Shown: positions 44,424 through 56,879, counted from the stretch's first letter. The stretch is 64,000 bases of DNA from Meconema thalassinum (GCA_946902985.2 OX336388.2:295408526-295472525); one strand, 5' to 3'. Notes: generated from the sequence alone by a model not told the origin. Numbers and translations: made by a program.

Positions 44424-45189
44424 TTTGCTTGTAATGAGTTCATGTGTTAAACACATCCAAACAGTCTGTCAATTAATTTGGCACTGTACAATGTTCGTTC
44501 ATCAATAAAGCGGAAACGAATGATTTTGGGACATATGTGTATATGAACCTTTTTTCTTGTTTTGGTATAAGGAACCAATCCCCGAGGTTTGTAAAAGTAT
44601 TTCTTAAACACCCAGTTTATATGGTACACCATATCAGGTAAAGTGACCATTGATAGTTTAGTGCTACGCTTTGTAATAATTTCGTTCATTTAATGCTTTA
44701 TGGGGACAAATATTGTTCATTAGTCCCTGAAACATGTACCGGTTCCAAGAACAACTTTGTTACCGGTAATATTTTTTTCATCAAAGTACGGTATTGATTC
44801 AGGCGGAAATATAAACTTTGTTTTATATCTGTACCAGCATTGAATGTTAGGATTGCACAGACGCGGATCAAGGCTATCTCCGGACTCGGTTGACGTATGG
44901 GGTTGATCCTACCGTTGGTTGTGGTTTCCCATCAGCTCCGTGTATACTTCTGGTGCCATCCCCAGGCTCAAGGTCAAGCCATGCAGGTCTTATCAGAATG
45001 GCGTCCTTGTGCCGCTTACCACATGGGGACAGCGGACGTAACTTTCGCTGGGGATTACTTAACAGTCTGATGGACAACGTCCACAGTAGACAAAGGACTT
45101 GGCTCACATCGCGTCTTGTTATTGTCTTGTGAATGATCTCACGGAAACGTGTTCGTTGACACTTTACGGAATATGCTGGCAATAAAAGA
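44424..45189. other. unassigned region
   Basis: GAAACATGTACCGGTTCC at ~44728 resembles the CGAAACATGT boxes near 57488, but no CUGAUGA box precedes it. A 102-codon minus frame at 44874-45182 has no recognisable family. Confidence 0.35.
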
Positions 45190-46275
45190 ACATAGCGGCT
45201 TCGGTGGCGTAGTTGGTAGCATGCTGAGCTTCTATGCCCAAGGTCGCGGGTTCACACTCGGCCGAAGACATCGGATTTTTTAAAAGCGTTAACAATCTCT
45301 CAGTATGCCTTCCTTCGGAGGGGAAGTAAAGCCGGCGGTCCCATGTCATAGATTTATGGCAGGTAAAAGAACCTTCCACTAATTACACTTGTGTGAAACT
45401 AAATTATAGGTTATATTTGACTAACGCTCTTAGGTTCCAACGTTCGTTGCCAGGAGCCGAGTGCGGTGGCATCTAGTAACAAATATCAGAACTAGTTGAT
45501 CGTTGACGGTGGCGTTTGGTAGCAAACGTAGGAACTATTTGAAATCGAATGTCTGCAGTCCTTACTTGAATTAAAACAGACACACAAATACAGCCATCAC
45601 AATTAACACCGGTTGTTGTTGTTGTTGAGTCTTCAGTCCTTTGAATGGTTTGATGCAGCACTCCAATCCTCCCTGTCTTGAGCTAATCGTTTCATCTCTA
45701 CATAACTACCACACCCTACATCCGAAGCAATCTGTTGAACATATTCTAACCTTGGTCTACCCCTACAGTTCTTGTCCTCAACCATTCCTTCCTTAACTAA
45801 GCTTGCTATTCCTGGGTGTCTTAGTATGTAACCTACCAACCTATCTCTTCTCTTCATTAGCAGTCGCCAGAAACATCTCTCCTCTCCCACTCGTCTTAAT
45901 ACCTCTTCGTTTGTAACCCTATCTACCCATCTGATCTTCATCATTCTCCTGTAACACCACATTTCAAACGCTTCAATTCTCCTCTTTTCTGCTGCACCAA
46001 TAGTCCAAGTTTCACTTCCATAGAGCGCCACGATCCAGACAAAGGCTTTCAAAAACGACTTCATAATACCTAAATCTATATTCGATGTCAACAGATTCCT
46101 TTTTTGTAGATAGGCTTTCCTTGCCTGAGCCAACCTACTTTTTATATCCTCTGCTTCGTCCATCACTGGTTATTTTGCTTCCTAAACCGGTTATCAGACA
46201 GATTCTACACACACCCAAAGTACACGGGGCTACATGACCGCGTTGTCGCAGCCCCTAAACTAAGGAACCAACCAA
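45190..46275 (+). mobile_element. tRNA-derived SINE, family S1, split by a LINE insertion
   Basis: Head GGCTTCGGTGGCGTAGTTGG; B box GGTTCACACTC. The body runs to AATTAACACCGG at 45610 and the tail resumes ACCGGTTATCAGACAG at 46187, ending CTAAACTAAGGAACCAACCA with a CAAC-rich 3' end. It shows the full order of the family: head, body, tail with GGGGCT...AGCCCC hairpin, and (CCAA)n. Confidence 0.8.
45611..46187 (-). pseudogene. 5'-truncated non-LTR retrotransposon (L-CAA family)
   Basis: The minus strand keeps an open frame of 177 codons, the C-terminal end of a reverse-transcriptase protein: FLKAFVWIVALYGSETWTIG, RRIEAFEMWCYRRMMKIRWV, TNEEVLRRVGEERCFWRLLM and NCRGRPRLEYVQQIASDVG. It ends with a CAAC-type simple tail (read TTGTTG at the left). 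It sits inside an S1 SINE with ACCGG repeated at both edges, consistent with target-primed insertion. Related pieces are at 19050-19285 and 55913-56197. With the start missing it is a dead copy, although this segment has not yet acquired stops, so it is fairly young. Confidence 0.85.
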
Positions 46276-46352
46276 TCAACCAACCTAGGAGAGAGACGCC
46301 TTGATGCGCCAGATCGAGATTGTTGTTGTTGTTCTTCTTCTTCTGCTTCTCC

Positions 46353-48855
46353 TTCAATTCCCTTATGCCTTCCAGCGCGGGGGTAGCCTCGTTTGAGTCA
46401 CGCGTCCCTTATGCCTTCCAGCGTAGGAGTAGCCTCGTTTGAGCCATGCGTCTCTTATGCCTTCCAGCGTGGGGGTAGCCTCGTTTGAGCCATGCGTCCC
46501 TTATGCCTTCCAGCGCGGGGGTAGCCTCGTTTGAGTCACGCGTCCCTTATGCCTTCCAGCGTAGGAGTAGCCTCGTTTGAGCCATGCGTCCCTTATGCCT
46601 TCCAGCGTGGGGGTAGCCTTGTTTGAGCCATGCGTCCCTTATGCCTTCCAGCGTGGGGGTAGCCTCGTTTGAGTCAAGCGTCCCTTATGCCTTCCAGCGT
46701 GGGGGTAGCCTCGTTTGAGTCATTCGTCCCTTATGCCTTCCAGCGTGGGAGTAGCCTCGTATGAGCCATGCGTCCCTTATGTCTTCCAGCGTCGAGGTAG
46801 CCTCGTTTGAGCAATGCGTCCCTTATGCCTTCCAGCGTGGGGATAGCCTCGTTTGAGCCATGCGTCCCTTATGCCTTCCAGCGTGGGGGTAGCCTCGTTT
46901 GAGCCATGCGTCCCTTATGCCTTCCAGCGTGGGAGTACCCTCGTTTGAGCCATGAGTCCCTTATGCCTTCCAGCGTGGGAGTAGCCTCGTTTGAGCCATG
47001 AGCCCCTTATGCCTTCCAGCGTGGGGGTAGCCTTGTTTGAGTCATGCGTCCCTTATGCCTTCCTGCGTGGGGGTAGCCTCGTTTGAGTCATGCGTCCCTT
47101 ATGCCTTCCAGCGTGGGGGTAGCCTCGTTTGAGTTATGCGTCCCTTATGCCTTTCAGCGTGGGAGTAGCCTCGTTTGAGCCATGCGTCCCTTATGCCTAC
47201 CAGCGTGGGGGTAGCCTCGTTTGAGTCATGCGTCCCTTATGCCTTCCAGCGTGGGGGTAGCCTCGTTTGAGTCATGCGTCCCTTATGCCTTCCAGCGTGG
47301 GGGTAGCCTCGTTTGAGCAATGCGTCCCTTATGCCTTCCAGCGTGGGGGTAGCCTCGTTTGAGTCATGCGTCCCTTATGCCTTCCAGCGTGGGGGTAGCC
47401 TCGTTTGAGTCATGCGTCCCTTATGCCTTCCAGCGTGGGGGTAGCCTTGTTTGAGCCATGAGTCCCTTATGCCTTCCAGCGTGGGGGTAGCCTTGTTTGA
47501 GCCATGTGTCCCTTATGCCTTCCAGCGTGGGGGTAGCCTCGTTTGAGTCATGCGTCCCTAATGCCTTCCAGCGTGGGGGTAGCCTCGTTTGAGCCATGCG
47601 TCCCTTATGCCTTCCAGCGTGGGGGTAGCCTCGTTTGAGTCATGCGTCCCTTATGCCCTTCCAGCGTGGGAGTAGCCTCGTTTGAGCCATGAGTCCCCTA
47701 TGCCTTCCAGCGTGGGGGTAGCCTCGTTTGAGTCATGCGTCCCTTATGCCTTCCAGCGTGGGGATAGCCTCGTTTGAGCCATGCGTCCCTTATGCCTTCC
47801 AGCGTGGGAGTACCCTCGTTTGAGCCATGAGTCCCTTATGCCTTCCAGCGTGGGAGTAGCCTCGTTTGAGCCATGAGCCCCTTATGCCTTCCAGCGTGGG
47901 GGTAGCCTTGTTTGAGTCATGCGTCCCTTATGCCTTCCAGCGTGGGGGTAGCCTCGTTTGAGTCATGCGTCCCTTATGCCTTCCAGCGTGGGGGTAGCCT
48001 CGTTTGAGTTATGCGTCCCTTATGCCTTTCAGCGTGGGAGTAGCCTCGTTTGAGCCATGCGTCCCTTATGCCTACCAGCGTGGGGGTAGCCTCGTTTGAG
48101 TCATGCGTCCCTTATGCCTTCCAGCGTGGGGGTAGCCTCGTTTGAGTCATGCGTCCCTTATGCCTTCCAGCGTGGGGGTAGCCTCGTTTGAGTCATGCGT
48201 CCCTTATGCCTTCCAGCGTGGGGGTAGCCTCGTTTGAGTCATGCGTCCCTTATGCCTTCCAGCGTGGGGGTAGCCTTGTTTGAGCCATGAGTCCCTTATG
48301 CCTTCCAGCGTGGGGGTAGCCTTGTTTGAGCCATGTGTCCCTTATGCCTTCCAGCGTGGGGGTAGCCTCGTTTGAGTTATGCGTCCCTAATGCCTTCCAG
48401 CGTGGGGGTAGCCTCGTTTGAGCCATGCGTCCCTTATGCCTTCCAGCGTGGGGGTAGCCTCGTTTGAGTCATGCGTCCCTTATGCCCTTCCAGCGTGGGA
48501 GTAGCCTCGTTTGAGCCATGAGTCCCCTATGCCTTCCAGCGTGGGGGTAGCCTCGTTTGAGTCATGCGTCCCTTATGCCTTCCAGCGTGGGGATAGCCTC
48601 GTTTGAGCCATGCGTCCCTTATGCCTTCCAGCGTGGGAGTAGCCTCGTTTGAGCCATGCGTCCCTTATGTCTTCCAGCGTGGGGATAGACTCGTTTGAGC
48701 CATGCGTCCCATATGCCTTCCAGCGTGGGGGTAGCCTCGTTTGAGTCATGCGTCCCTTATGCCTTCCAGCATCGGGGTAGCCTCGTTTGAGCCATGCGTC
48801 CCTTATGCCTTCCAGCGTCGAGGTAGCCTCATTTGAGCCATGCGTCTATTTCAAG
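46353..48855 (+). repeat. 46-bp tandem satellite, about 54 copies, with higher-order duplication
   Basis: Monomer CCCTTATGCCTTCCAGCGTG followed by GGGGTAGCCTCGTTTGAGCC ATGCGT. Marker variants recur in the same order: GGGAGTACCCTCG at ~46930 and ~47811, TTATGCCCTTCCAGC at ~47653 and ~48482, CGTCCCTAATGCC at ~47552 and ~48383. About 0.83-0.88 kb of the array was therefore duplicated as a block, with one monomer difference between the blocks. Short CTT/GTT simple repeats precede it. Confidence 0.97.
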
Positions 48856-48961
48856 GCTACTTATATTTCTCTGAATCACTTTACCTCCACATGGGTGATT
48901 AGCCCAACGTGGAGTGGTTTGTTGGGTTTTCTTCCCATCCTCCATTTTATCCCCTGGAGAC

Positions 48962-49693
48962 CAGGCGCGGATCTAGAGTTTGACCTTTGGGGGGGGGGGG
49001 GGGGGGGGTTACAGAATCGCGAAATTGTTAAGAAAAATTGTATCACTAACAACTCAATCACAAAGTAACCAAATGTACAAAACCAGACCAATTTTTTGCA
49101 ATCTACATGGATAGAAATTTGATGTGTTTAGCGCACCAAAAATATTCGTACAAATTGCAACGACGTGGTTTGCGACTTTTACATCAAGCTTCGAGGAAAG
49201 CATCAAGGTACGTTACAGTTTCGGCAAGTCGAGTTGGTACCGACAAAGGGAGAAAGTCACAGCTTAAATTGCCAACCAATCTTGCAGTTTGGACGTCTGC
49301 AAAATTTTTTGGTGCGAAAAAAAAAAGCCCCAAATTCCTATCCGTGCATTGCTGCACATTCATCGTGACATCACTATAAACATCGATTCGGTAATCACAA
49401 GGTTTGCTAAACAAAATAGACGAGTTGATTTTGTTATATAAACAATCGTTTTTATATAACAGGTATGAAGTTGTAAATATGTACAGTTGTAACAGAACAT
49501 AATAATTGCAATAAAGATATATCAGTATTGAATAAAATGAAGAAAACTGTTTTTCAGTTAAAATTCGTTAAGTTTTATTTGCCTGGTTATTGTGTTTTGG
49601 TTTTTTGAGTTTGCAAAAAAAAATGGTCTCCGTTTGGGGGGGGGGGGGGGGGTAATGACCCCCGTGACCCCCGTCCCTTTGAATCCGCGCCTG
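48962..49693 (-). mobile_element. hAT-type non-autonomous element, copy 2
   Basis: The ends CAGGCGCGGATC and AATCCGCGCCTG are flanked by a perfect 8-bp duplication CTGGAGAC (48954-48961 and 49694-49701). It is inverted relative to copy 1 at 20376-21136 and shares its interior. Both copies keep a similar frame (HQKYSYKLQRRGLRLLHQAS, here plus strand from 49107), but it is interrupted near the C-terminus by a length change in an A run (KKKSP). I do not recognise that protein. Confidence 0.88.
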
Positions 49694-49901
49694 CTGGAGA
49701 CAGGGTGCTTCAGATGGTCAGGGTTTGGGCAGGTATTTACTCCTTGCCCACTAAGTTATGGTTTTCCCGCCAATACTCGGGTGGCTGATTCCAGTGGTGT
49801 CCCACAGGGCGATGCCGTGATCGAGATTGTTGCGTATCGATTTTTGCGATTATATTCCCAGTCGAACTAGCGTGTCGTGCTAATATCTAGCGACCTAATG
49901 T

Positions 49902-50160
49902 GGCTTCGGTGACGTAGTAGGTAGCATGCTGAGCTTCTATGCCCAAGATCGCGGGTTCAAACCCGGTCGAAGTCGTAGGATTTTTTAAGATAGTTAAAAT
50001 CCTTCAGCATGTCTTCTTTCGGAGGGGAAGTAAAGCCGGCTGTCCCATGTCATTGTTTTATGGCATGTAAAAGAACCTTTCACTAATTAAACGTGTGTGA
50101 AGCTACATTGTAGGTTAGATTTCGTTGAAACGCTCCATGGCCGACTGGATGCGAGCTCTC
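49902..50160 (+). mobile_element. tRNA-derived SINE, family S1
   Basis: Head GGCTTCGGTGACGTAGTAGG, intact B box GGTTCAAACCC, body GAGGGGAAGTAAAGCC. The 3' part is lost near 50160. Confidence 0.75.
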
Positions 50161-50264
50161 CACAACCGGCCTAGACAATGAGACCTTTTGCATGAAATCT
50201 TGTTAGTTACTCGACTGCTCACACAGCGCTGTTCACCAAGCACTGCAAGACGAAGACTTAGCTC

Positions 50265-50725
50265 TGCTTAGTGTAAAACAAAGTCCCCGGTTCTTGGATA
50301 TCACGGGTAATCTCGAGAACCACTGGATGGATTTTGATGCGGCTTTCACTATTCTGTACAGGTAATATCGAGGAACATTTCTGTAGAAAATAATTTATTT
50401 ATGATCAAAGGGAGCCAAGCAGTAACGATTTCAGATTTCATTAAATAGGTCGAAACAAGAACCTGGCGTCCGTGCACTTTTTAAGCTTACGCTGGGCAAA
50501 CCGTTAAAAATATCAATATACTATGAGTGTAAGAATTGTTCTGCATGAAAAATTCTGCAAAAAAGTCCGCGAGAGCATATCTCTATCTTCGATACATCGC
50601 CCACTATAAGTGTTTTTAGTTTGGACGGCGGTGTCTCATGCCCCTCGCCATTCTTAAATTACGTCTAACAGGAATGACTTGCACATTCATAACTGTTCAC
50701 GGGCGAAGCCGGGGCGGGTTGCTAG
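50265..50725 (+). mobile_element. Helitron, non-autonomous 3' part
   Basis: Ends GGGCGAAGCCGGGGCGGGTT-GCTAG followed by T. A GC-rich stem-loop then CTRR (here CTAG) next to a host T is the known Helitron 3' terminus. Upstream AAAACAAAGTCCCCGG and GGATTTTGATGCGGCTTTC are typical of insect Helitrons. The 5' end is not clear. Confidence 0.65.
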
Positions 50726-50873
50726 TGACACTAAATATTATCATTATAATTCCCGCAATATCAAAATGCAAATTATAACACAAAATAAAATAGCGTGCTA
50801 ATAAATCGAAGAAAAATTAGACATACCTTGCACCTCGTTACAGTTGAATTCGATGAGAATCACTCAGTTTTCA

Positions 50874-53681
50874 TTAAAGTTTATGCATTTTCCTGCTGAG
50901 CGGTTTGTATAGGAGGCGTTTGGAAGCAACCAGTCTTTCAGTTTCAGTTTGCGCGATATTATCCAAAATTGGCGATACAAATTTCTCTCCAATAATGATG
51001 GCAAGTCCGTTTGGACCGGTCTCGTCGCAAATTGGACACTGTAGAAGTGGACTCTTAGACAAAACAGGAACTAGTTCCGAACATATAACATCTAGTACAT
51101 TTCTCCCAGGAACACATGGCGCAGCTTTTTCAACGAAGAGCTGAATTACAGATAGTATTGACACAAAAGCAGGTTTAGGGTAACGCAGATGTCCTAAATC
51201 TTGTGTTTTGATAAGGCTCATGAGTGGAGAGGAGTTAGAGATCTGCGAAATGCAGTCCAAACATTCCGTACATGAAATTCTTTCTTCCACTGCGCGTACA
51301 ATGTAGCCACCGACGTTAGCCAGACTTGCCGTTTTCATTGTCGGAAAAGGTATTGCTGAAAATGAAATTTAACTGAGTTAGTATGATTTAGGTGAATTAC
51401 ACAACTTACTAGTAATTATTGTTATGTGCAGAACTCAAATCATTAGTCCACTTTATAAAAGATAATGTAACATACCAGGCTCCTTTAACAGATCTTGTAG
51501 AATATTCAGAATACTTTGAGGAATGACAGGTCTATTCCCTGAAGCTGGTGCATTTCCAAGAATCATGTTCTGAACTGGGTTATCTGTGATGCTAGATGCA
51601 GAGTCCTCTAAATTGCTGGAAGTTGATGTACTCAGAATTCCAGTTTTCAAAATCTTCTGCAAACTGAAACTCACTGATCTTGAGTCCAGCATGTCATTTG
51701 ACCCAGACATACGGCGCAATGTACTGAAGAGTGATTCAACAGTATCGCTAGAGAATGTTCGAGTCAGAACATAATGATACCCATTTTTTAGAAGATACCT
51801 TATGCACTGCACAGTTGATTCCGTGGTTAATTTTATAGCTTCGTAAGTCTCAGAAGTCAGGAAGTCCTTTCTAGCAGCGTTACTATCAGCTTTCAAAGTT
51901 TCAAGGTAAGAAACAAAATATTCCTCTAGCCAGTTAAGGCGACTGTCATTTAATGAGAAAAAATGCCCTTTATCTGGATTTCTAGACTGAATATGATGAC
52001 ATGTGTTGCTTACGTCATGCATAGTGAACCATTTATTAACGTTTTTCATAAAAAGTATGGTTGCTTCTGCGTCCATGAATTTGTACGCTTCCGGGTGCAT
52101 GCCTACATTTTCTTTCAGTGTACTAATGGCACCAATAACTTCTGATGAGAACACTTCCTTGGCACGCCGAACATTCATTTTTTCAAAGTTAGTGGGTTCA
52201 ATGTGTTTTTTAGTGAGGTGTCTCACAGGTTTGACGATCTTATCCTTTTGCATTTTGTATAGTAAAGACAAGTATTTCCCTGAAATTATTCCAGTACCAT
52301 CAGTCATCTCTCGTTCCAGAAACTGCGTTCTAATGTTTTTTAGAATGTGACACTGATCAAAACTAAGGAGTAACTTCCTAGACTCGTCGTATGGGTGATT
52401 AACCATTGGTTGCAAATTCCCTCCCCCTAAATGCCTCATCATTGTGGTGTTAGTTTTGTGATTATCAGAGACAATTCTTATAATTATGAAACCGCATTGT
52501 TCAACCTCGAGAATAACGTCCAGCACGAGTTTATGTAAGTCCCGTCCTGACAGCTGCTTCGTGAAAAAGAAGGCACACGGTATCTGATAATTTGTCGAAA
52601 GGCCTCTTAGCACAAAACACAACACTCGATTGGCTGCTACTTGTTCCCGGCTGTAATTTTCATCCTCTCTTTCCTTTTGATGAGACGGTGCTGTAATTGT
52701 GTCCTTGTACCCGAAGAAGCAGTCGAGTTTCCTATTATAAATAATCTTAGGATTTATTGCAGCCTCATCTACAACCAGGGATGAGAAACGTTCAGGAGTA
52801 TTCAGTTTGTTTGCCTCTAATATAAGCCTGTCTTTAATCAATGTAGTAACACCTGTCGCACAATCACTAGAACCGGAATATCTACATAGAGTCCTCTTTG
52901 AGGATAATTTCAGAAAGCCCCTTTTCCTTATATGGGAATAACCCTTCGGTGAGATATATTGAAATATAATACACTCCCTAATTGTATCTAAACTCCAACT
53001 CGGTCTGCGTTTACTGTACAAAAGTAGCTGCTCTAAAATGAACTTCGCTCGAATTTCTCCTTCAGTCGCATCTTGCTTCAAGTGCTCAATTTCTTTGTGA
53101 AATAAATCATCTTTGAATTGGTTAAGTGTAACTTTTGTTTCCATTAATTCCTCTTGTTTTTTCTGCAGAGAATTGTTCAGCCGTGTTACTTTCACTCGCA
53201 ACCGATTAATCGTTTTCATCATTTCCTTGATCTCGTAGGCATCAGTCTGCGTGCTCGAGTGTCCTATATTCACAGACTGAGTGTAAGGCAAGGGCGAACT
53301 GGGAATTTCCACAGCTGGAGTTTCCTCATCATGTACAATACTCTTCAGTTTTTTGGGTGAGGGTAATTTGAACTTGACAATGCTCCTTCGGGGTCTCTTT
53401 ATAACAGGTAACTTATAGACTGGATAATTAGCAAACACCGACGGCACAGCAGTTTTCTTTAGCCTTCTGGACTTGCCTACATGTGAATAATCATCTTCCT
53501 TAAAATGAAGACTACATACAACAGACGAAGGAGAGTTCGTGTTCGGAACAAACTTATCGCGAGAAATCACCCTAAGCCATTCATCACACCTATCTGTGTC
53601 ACACGGGAACTCATGAAATGAAAGCACACCTCCGCTTTTCTTCCTATTTGAAGTGCAAAAGGGCACACAACAGTATGACAT
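50874..53681 (-). CDS. THAP-domain P-element-type transposase, two exons, apparently intact
   Basis: Exon 1 is 53681-51476 and exon 2 is 51355-50874, joined over a 120-bp intron with donor CCTG|GTATGT and acceptor TTTCATTTTCAG|CA (phase 1). The product is about 895 residues. Residues 1-90 form a THAP zinc finger (CVPFC, EWLRVI, VVCSLHF, AVPSVF) that binds DNA. A leucine-rich coiled coil follows at ~155-210. The P-element catalytic region shows VVDEAAINPK, RIVSDNHKTNTTMM (GTP-binding-type insertion), LSFDQCHILKNIRTQF and the late acidic motif DTVESLFSTLRRMSGSNDM. Exon 2 supplies the conserved end (ANVGGYIVRAVEE, CTECLDC). No stops or frameshifts. It may be a mobile P-like element or a domesticated THAP9-like gene; I found no terminal inverted repeats by eye. 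Confidence 0.88.
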
Positions 53682-55421
53682 GCTGGATTTGAGCAGCGGC
53701 GTTCAAACCATAGTTCATAATTTACCCCAGCATTTTACAACTTCATAAGCGAACACTCCAAACAACGTAGGAATTCAGTATATTAATACCGACTACTTAC
53801 AATAATTGAAACTGAAACAAACGTTGTTGTTCTACACGTAACACTGTGAGAAGAACGTACTGTACTGCTTTTTCCTTATCGCGCCTATAATGGGAGGGGA
53901 GTGCGCTCTACCGGCAACGAGTAGAAACTTTCCAATTACATGTTATACATGGGTTCTGACTGGGAATGTCAAGGCCGGTATAGAGCGCAGCTCGATTCAG
54001 TCGGCCGTGAACGCTCTATCACAGTTCCAACGTTCACCACTTGGGGTCAGCGACATTTGGTGGAGAAAGTTGGAACTTCTTGAAATTGAACGGAACTTGT
54101 AGCTCACCCTATGGGTGTCCGCTTGAAGCAGCTACAGCCTCTGGCGAGCCGAACATGTCCTCGGACACTCCCGGCACAAAGGCCATACGCTAAATAAATA
54201 AAATAATCTAGTGACCAAGTCGAAAGTGCTGACATCTAGCGACCATATTGCGACCAGCTGACATCTAGCGAACGTGATCGCGATCAAAGCAGGTCCAAAA
54301 ACAAAACAAAAAATACAGCTTAGATGAAACAGGCTTTTCTCATATAACGTAATATAAAAATCTAATTTCTTGCTTTAGTTTAGTTACTGGGGTGCTTGAG
54401 ATGTTTTCGTCCTAAATTATTAAGGAAAGTTCATATTCAGTGCGTAATTGCTAGAGAATAAGAGACCAGGTTTTAGCAGTCGAACACAGTCACAGGGACA
54501 AGTTGTCAATGTTGGTTACACTGCGCAAAGACGATGACTCAGTGAAGTCGAAAGTTTTATGATTGGTCCATCACATCACAAATCAGTTGTATCCGTGGGG
54601 TATTTACAAGATGACATTCCGATATGATTAAGATCCTTTCACTCTCCATTTAATGAGCATATTTGTGGAGAAACACAGGTTGTGACAGGTTTCACATCTC
54701 CTAGAGGATAACGCAATGGAGTGGAGAAAGTTCATCGATGAGCATGTCAATCAGGTCACTGGGCCAGCCTGTGCGAATACTGGAATCTGTATCAGTCGTG
54801 CTTACAGCATCCTGGGTGCTTACAATCTCCAGTAAAGTCACGGTACACATTCCATCGTTCTTACCATGTTCCGATTAATGTTTACTGAAGGTTAGCAGAT
54901 CTGCACGTAATTTTTAACAGTTAGTAACATATTTCCGGTTCGATTTGCATATTTCGTGATCTCTTTCGAGAGTTGGCATGAGTGGATCTGGGTCATGGAG
55001 TAAATAATTAATTAATATATACTAGGTATATTAAATTCCTTGATCTGTGCTGTAGGCGCTGTTTATTTGTTTTCATTATTCACGTGTTTGCGTTTATAAA
55101 GAGAAACATTGAAATGGAATCTGGGAAATTATCTCCAAATGTGATTAATAAAGGCGTGAAGTAGGAAAGGCAGACCAATTTCTGTCCATCAGAAGAGGAA
55201 GTCCTCTTCAAGGTGGTGGAAGAGAAGGTTGGTTGGTTCCTCAGTTTAGGGGCTGCGACAACGCAGTCATGTAGTCCCGTGTACTTTGGGTGTGTATCGA
55301 ATCTGTCTGATAAGAAATTGTATTTTCTCTTCAATAAACAGTTCATCGCTTTTATCGCGACTGCGAAAATCTACGGTCTCTAATTATAGGAAATAACTCA
55401 AATTTCTATAAAACATCCTTA
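53682..55421. other. unassigned region upstream of the THAP gene
   Basis: May hold the promoter and 5' UTR of the transposase gene, but I see no TATA box or initiator I would defend. 54010-54090 contains S1 SINE body sequence (GTTCCAACGTTCACCACTTG). 55225-55310 is an S1 tail (TTTAGGGGCTGCGACAACGC). The remainder is unrecognised. Confidence 0.4.
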
Positions 55422-56535
55422 TTTTTAGCCTATTTTCATTTATAAAAAATAGGCTTATGAGATCACCTTTTGTCTGTGTGTCTGTGTGTGCGTGTGTGTG
55501 TGATGGTGTGTGCCCCGCCCCTAATAACTTCTAAACAGCTGGAGCGATTTCAATGGAACTCGGTATGTTCATAGAAATATTCCGGACGACCCCGACCGTG
55601 TCCTTCAAATTTTGTTATGTCTCACTAATCCAACATGGCGGCAGTGCGAAATATTTCACCAGCATTCAATAACTCCGAAACTATTACCGATATCACCCTG
55701 GAATATTTGACGGTGATAAAGGGAACTACTAGAAGTTCACCTATGTGACTTTTGAAAACCTGGTAACTACAAAACCAACATGGCGGCCAAGCGAAGTTGC
55801 GACTTTTAAATAGACGTTTCTCGCGATTTAACCAACCAAACGCAATAAAACTTGGTACATTATACGTTTATACACATTGTAATGCACCGACATCTAACTT
55901 CGTTCAATTATTGAGACTAGTGGGAGAGGAGAGATGTTTCTGGCGACTGCTAAAGAAGAGAAGAGATAGGTTGGTAGGACACATCGAAAGACACCCAGGA
56001 ATAGCATGCTTAGTTATGGAAGAAAGGGTTGAGGACAAGAACTGTAGGGTTAGACCAAGGTTAGAATATGTTAAACAGATTGCTTCGAATGTAGGGTGTG
56101 GTAGCTATGTAGAGATGAAACGATTAGCTCAGGACAGGGAGGCATGGAGAGCTGCATCAAACCAGTCAAAAGACTGAGGACTCAAACAACAACAATGCAT
56201 TGGTATCTAATTTAGTTCAATGGTTTACATAACCTCAAGATGGCGGCTGTGCGAATTTTAAAATTAGGTTTTTATTTCTTGTGTCGTAATCATGCGATCG
56301 AAGTGAAAGTTTGAATAATGAACCTACGCAATAATTTTCCTTTAATGGTACATGACTCCATGGCGTATACATATAACAATCCAACAAGGCGACTATCCGA
56401 AATATTTAAATGGATCTCAATATCTACGAATCTATTAGAGCAATCAAACTGAAACTTTGTATGTTGATGGTGGCAATTAACATAAGTAGGATATATGAAA
56501 ATAGGCTGTATAGTTCTTCACGGAACTACTTGTTT
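55422..56535 (-). mobile_element. Helentron-like repeat with a nested LINE fragment
   Basis: Reads in reverse from TTTTTAGCCTATTTTCATTT, TAGGCTTATGAGATCACCTT and a GT tract at 55470-55502 to GAACTATACAGCCTATTTTC (minus) and CTACTTGTTT at 56535. Internal monomers with CAACATGGCGGCAGTGCG are shared with 6848-8343. A LINE 3' end interrupts it. Confidence 0.75.
55913..56197 (+). pseudogene. non-LTR retrotransposon 3' end (L-CAA family)
   Basis: Reads VGEERCFWRLLKKRRDRLVG and MKRLAQDREAWRAASNQSKD, then stop and ACTCAAACAACAACAA. It is the last ~90 codons of the protein also seen at 45611-46187. It joins two adjacent monomers of the host repeat (ATGCACCGACATCTAACTTC before, ATGCATTGGTATCTAATTTA after) rather than showing an exact target duplication. 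Confidence 0.8.
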
Positions 56536-56607
56536 TGTATTGATGTACGCAATAAAATCTGAAATTGGTCTCCTAAATGCTCAAATTCATGAAACTATGC
56601 TTCTTTA

Positions 56608-56715
<108 letters not shown>

Positions 56716-56879
56716 GTGAGCATTTCCAATCGTCCAATAAAGAAAATAACACGAAAATTATTTTGTAATAAATATCTTACTTCTTTCAGGTTAGGGCGTG
56801 TAAATACGTGTCTTCCCGCCTAATGTGACATCTGTGCAGCAGTGTCCACTTTACAAAGCAATGTTTTCATTCAACAACT

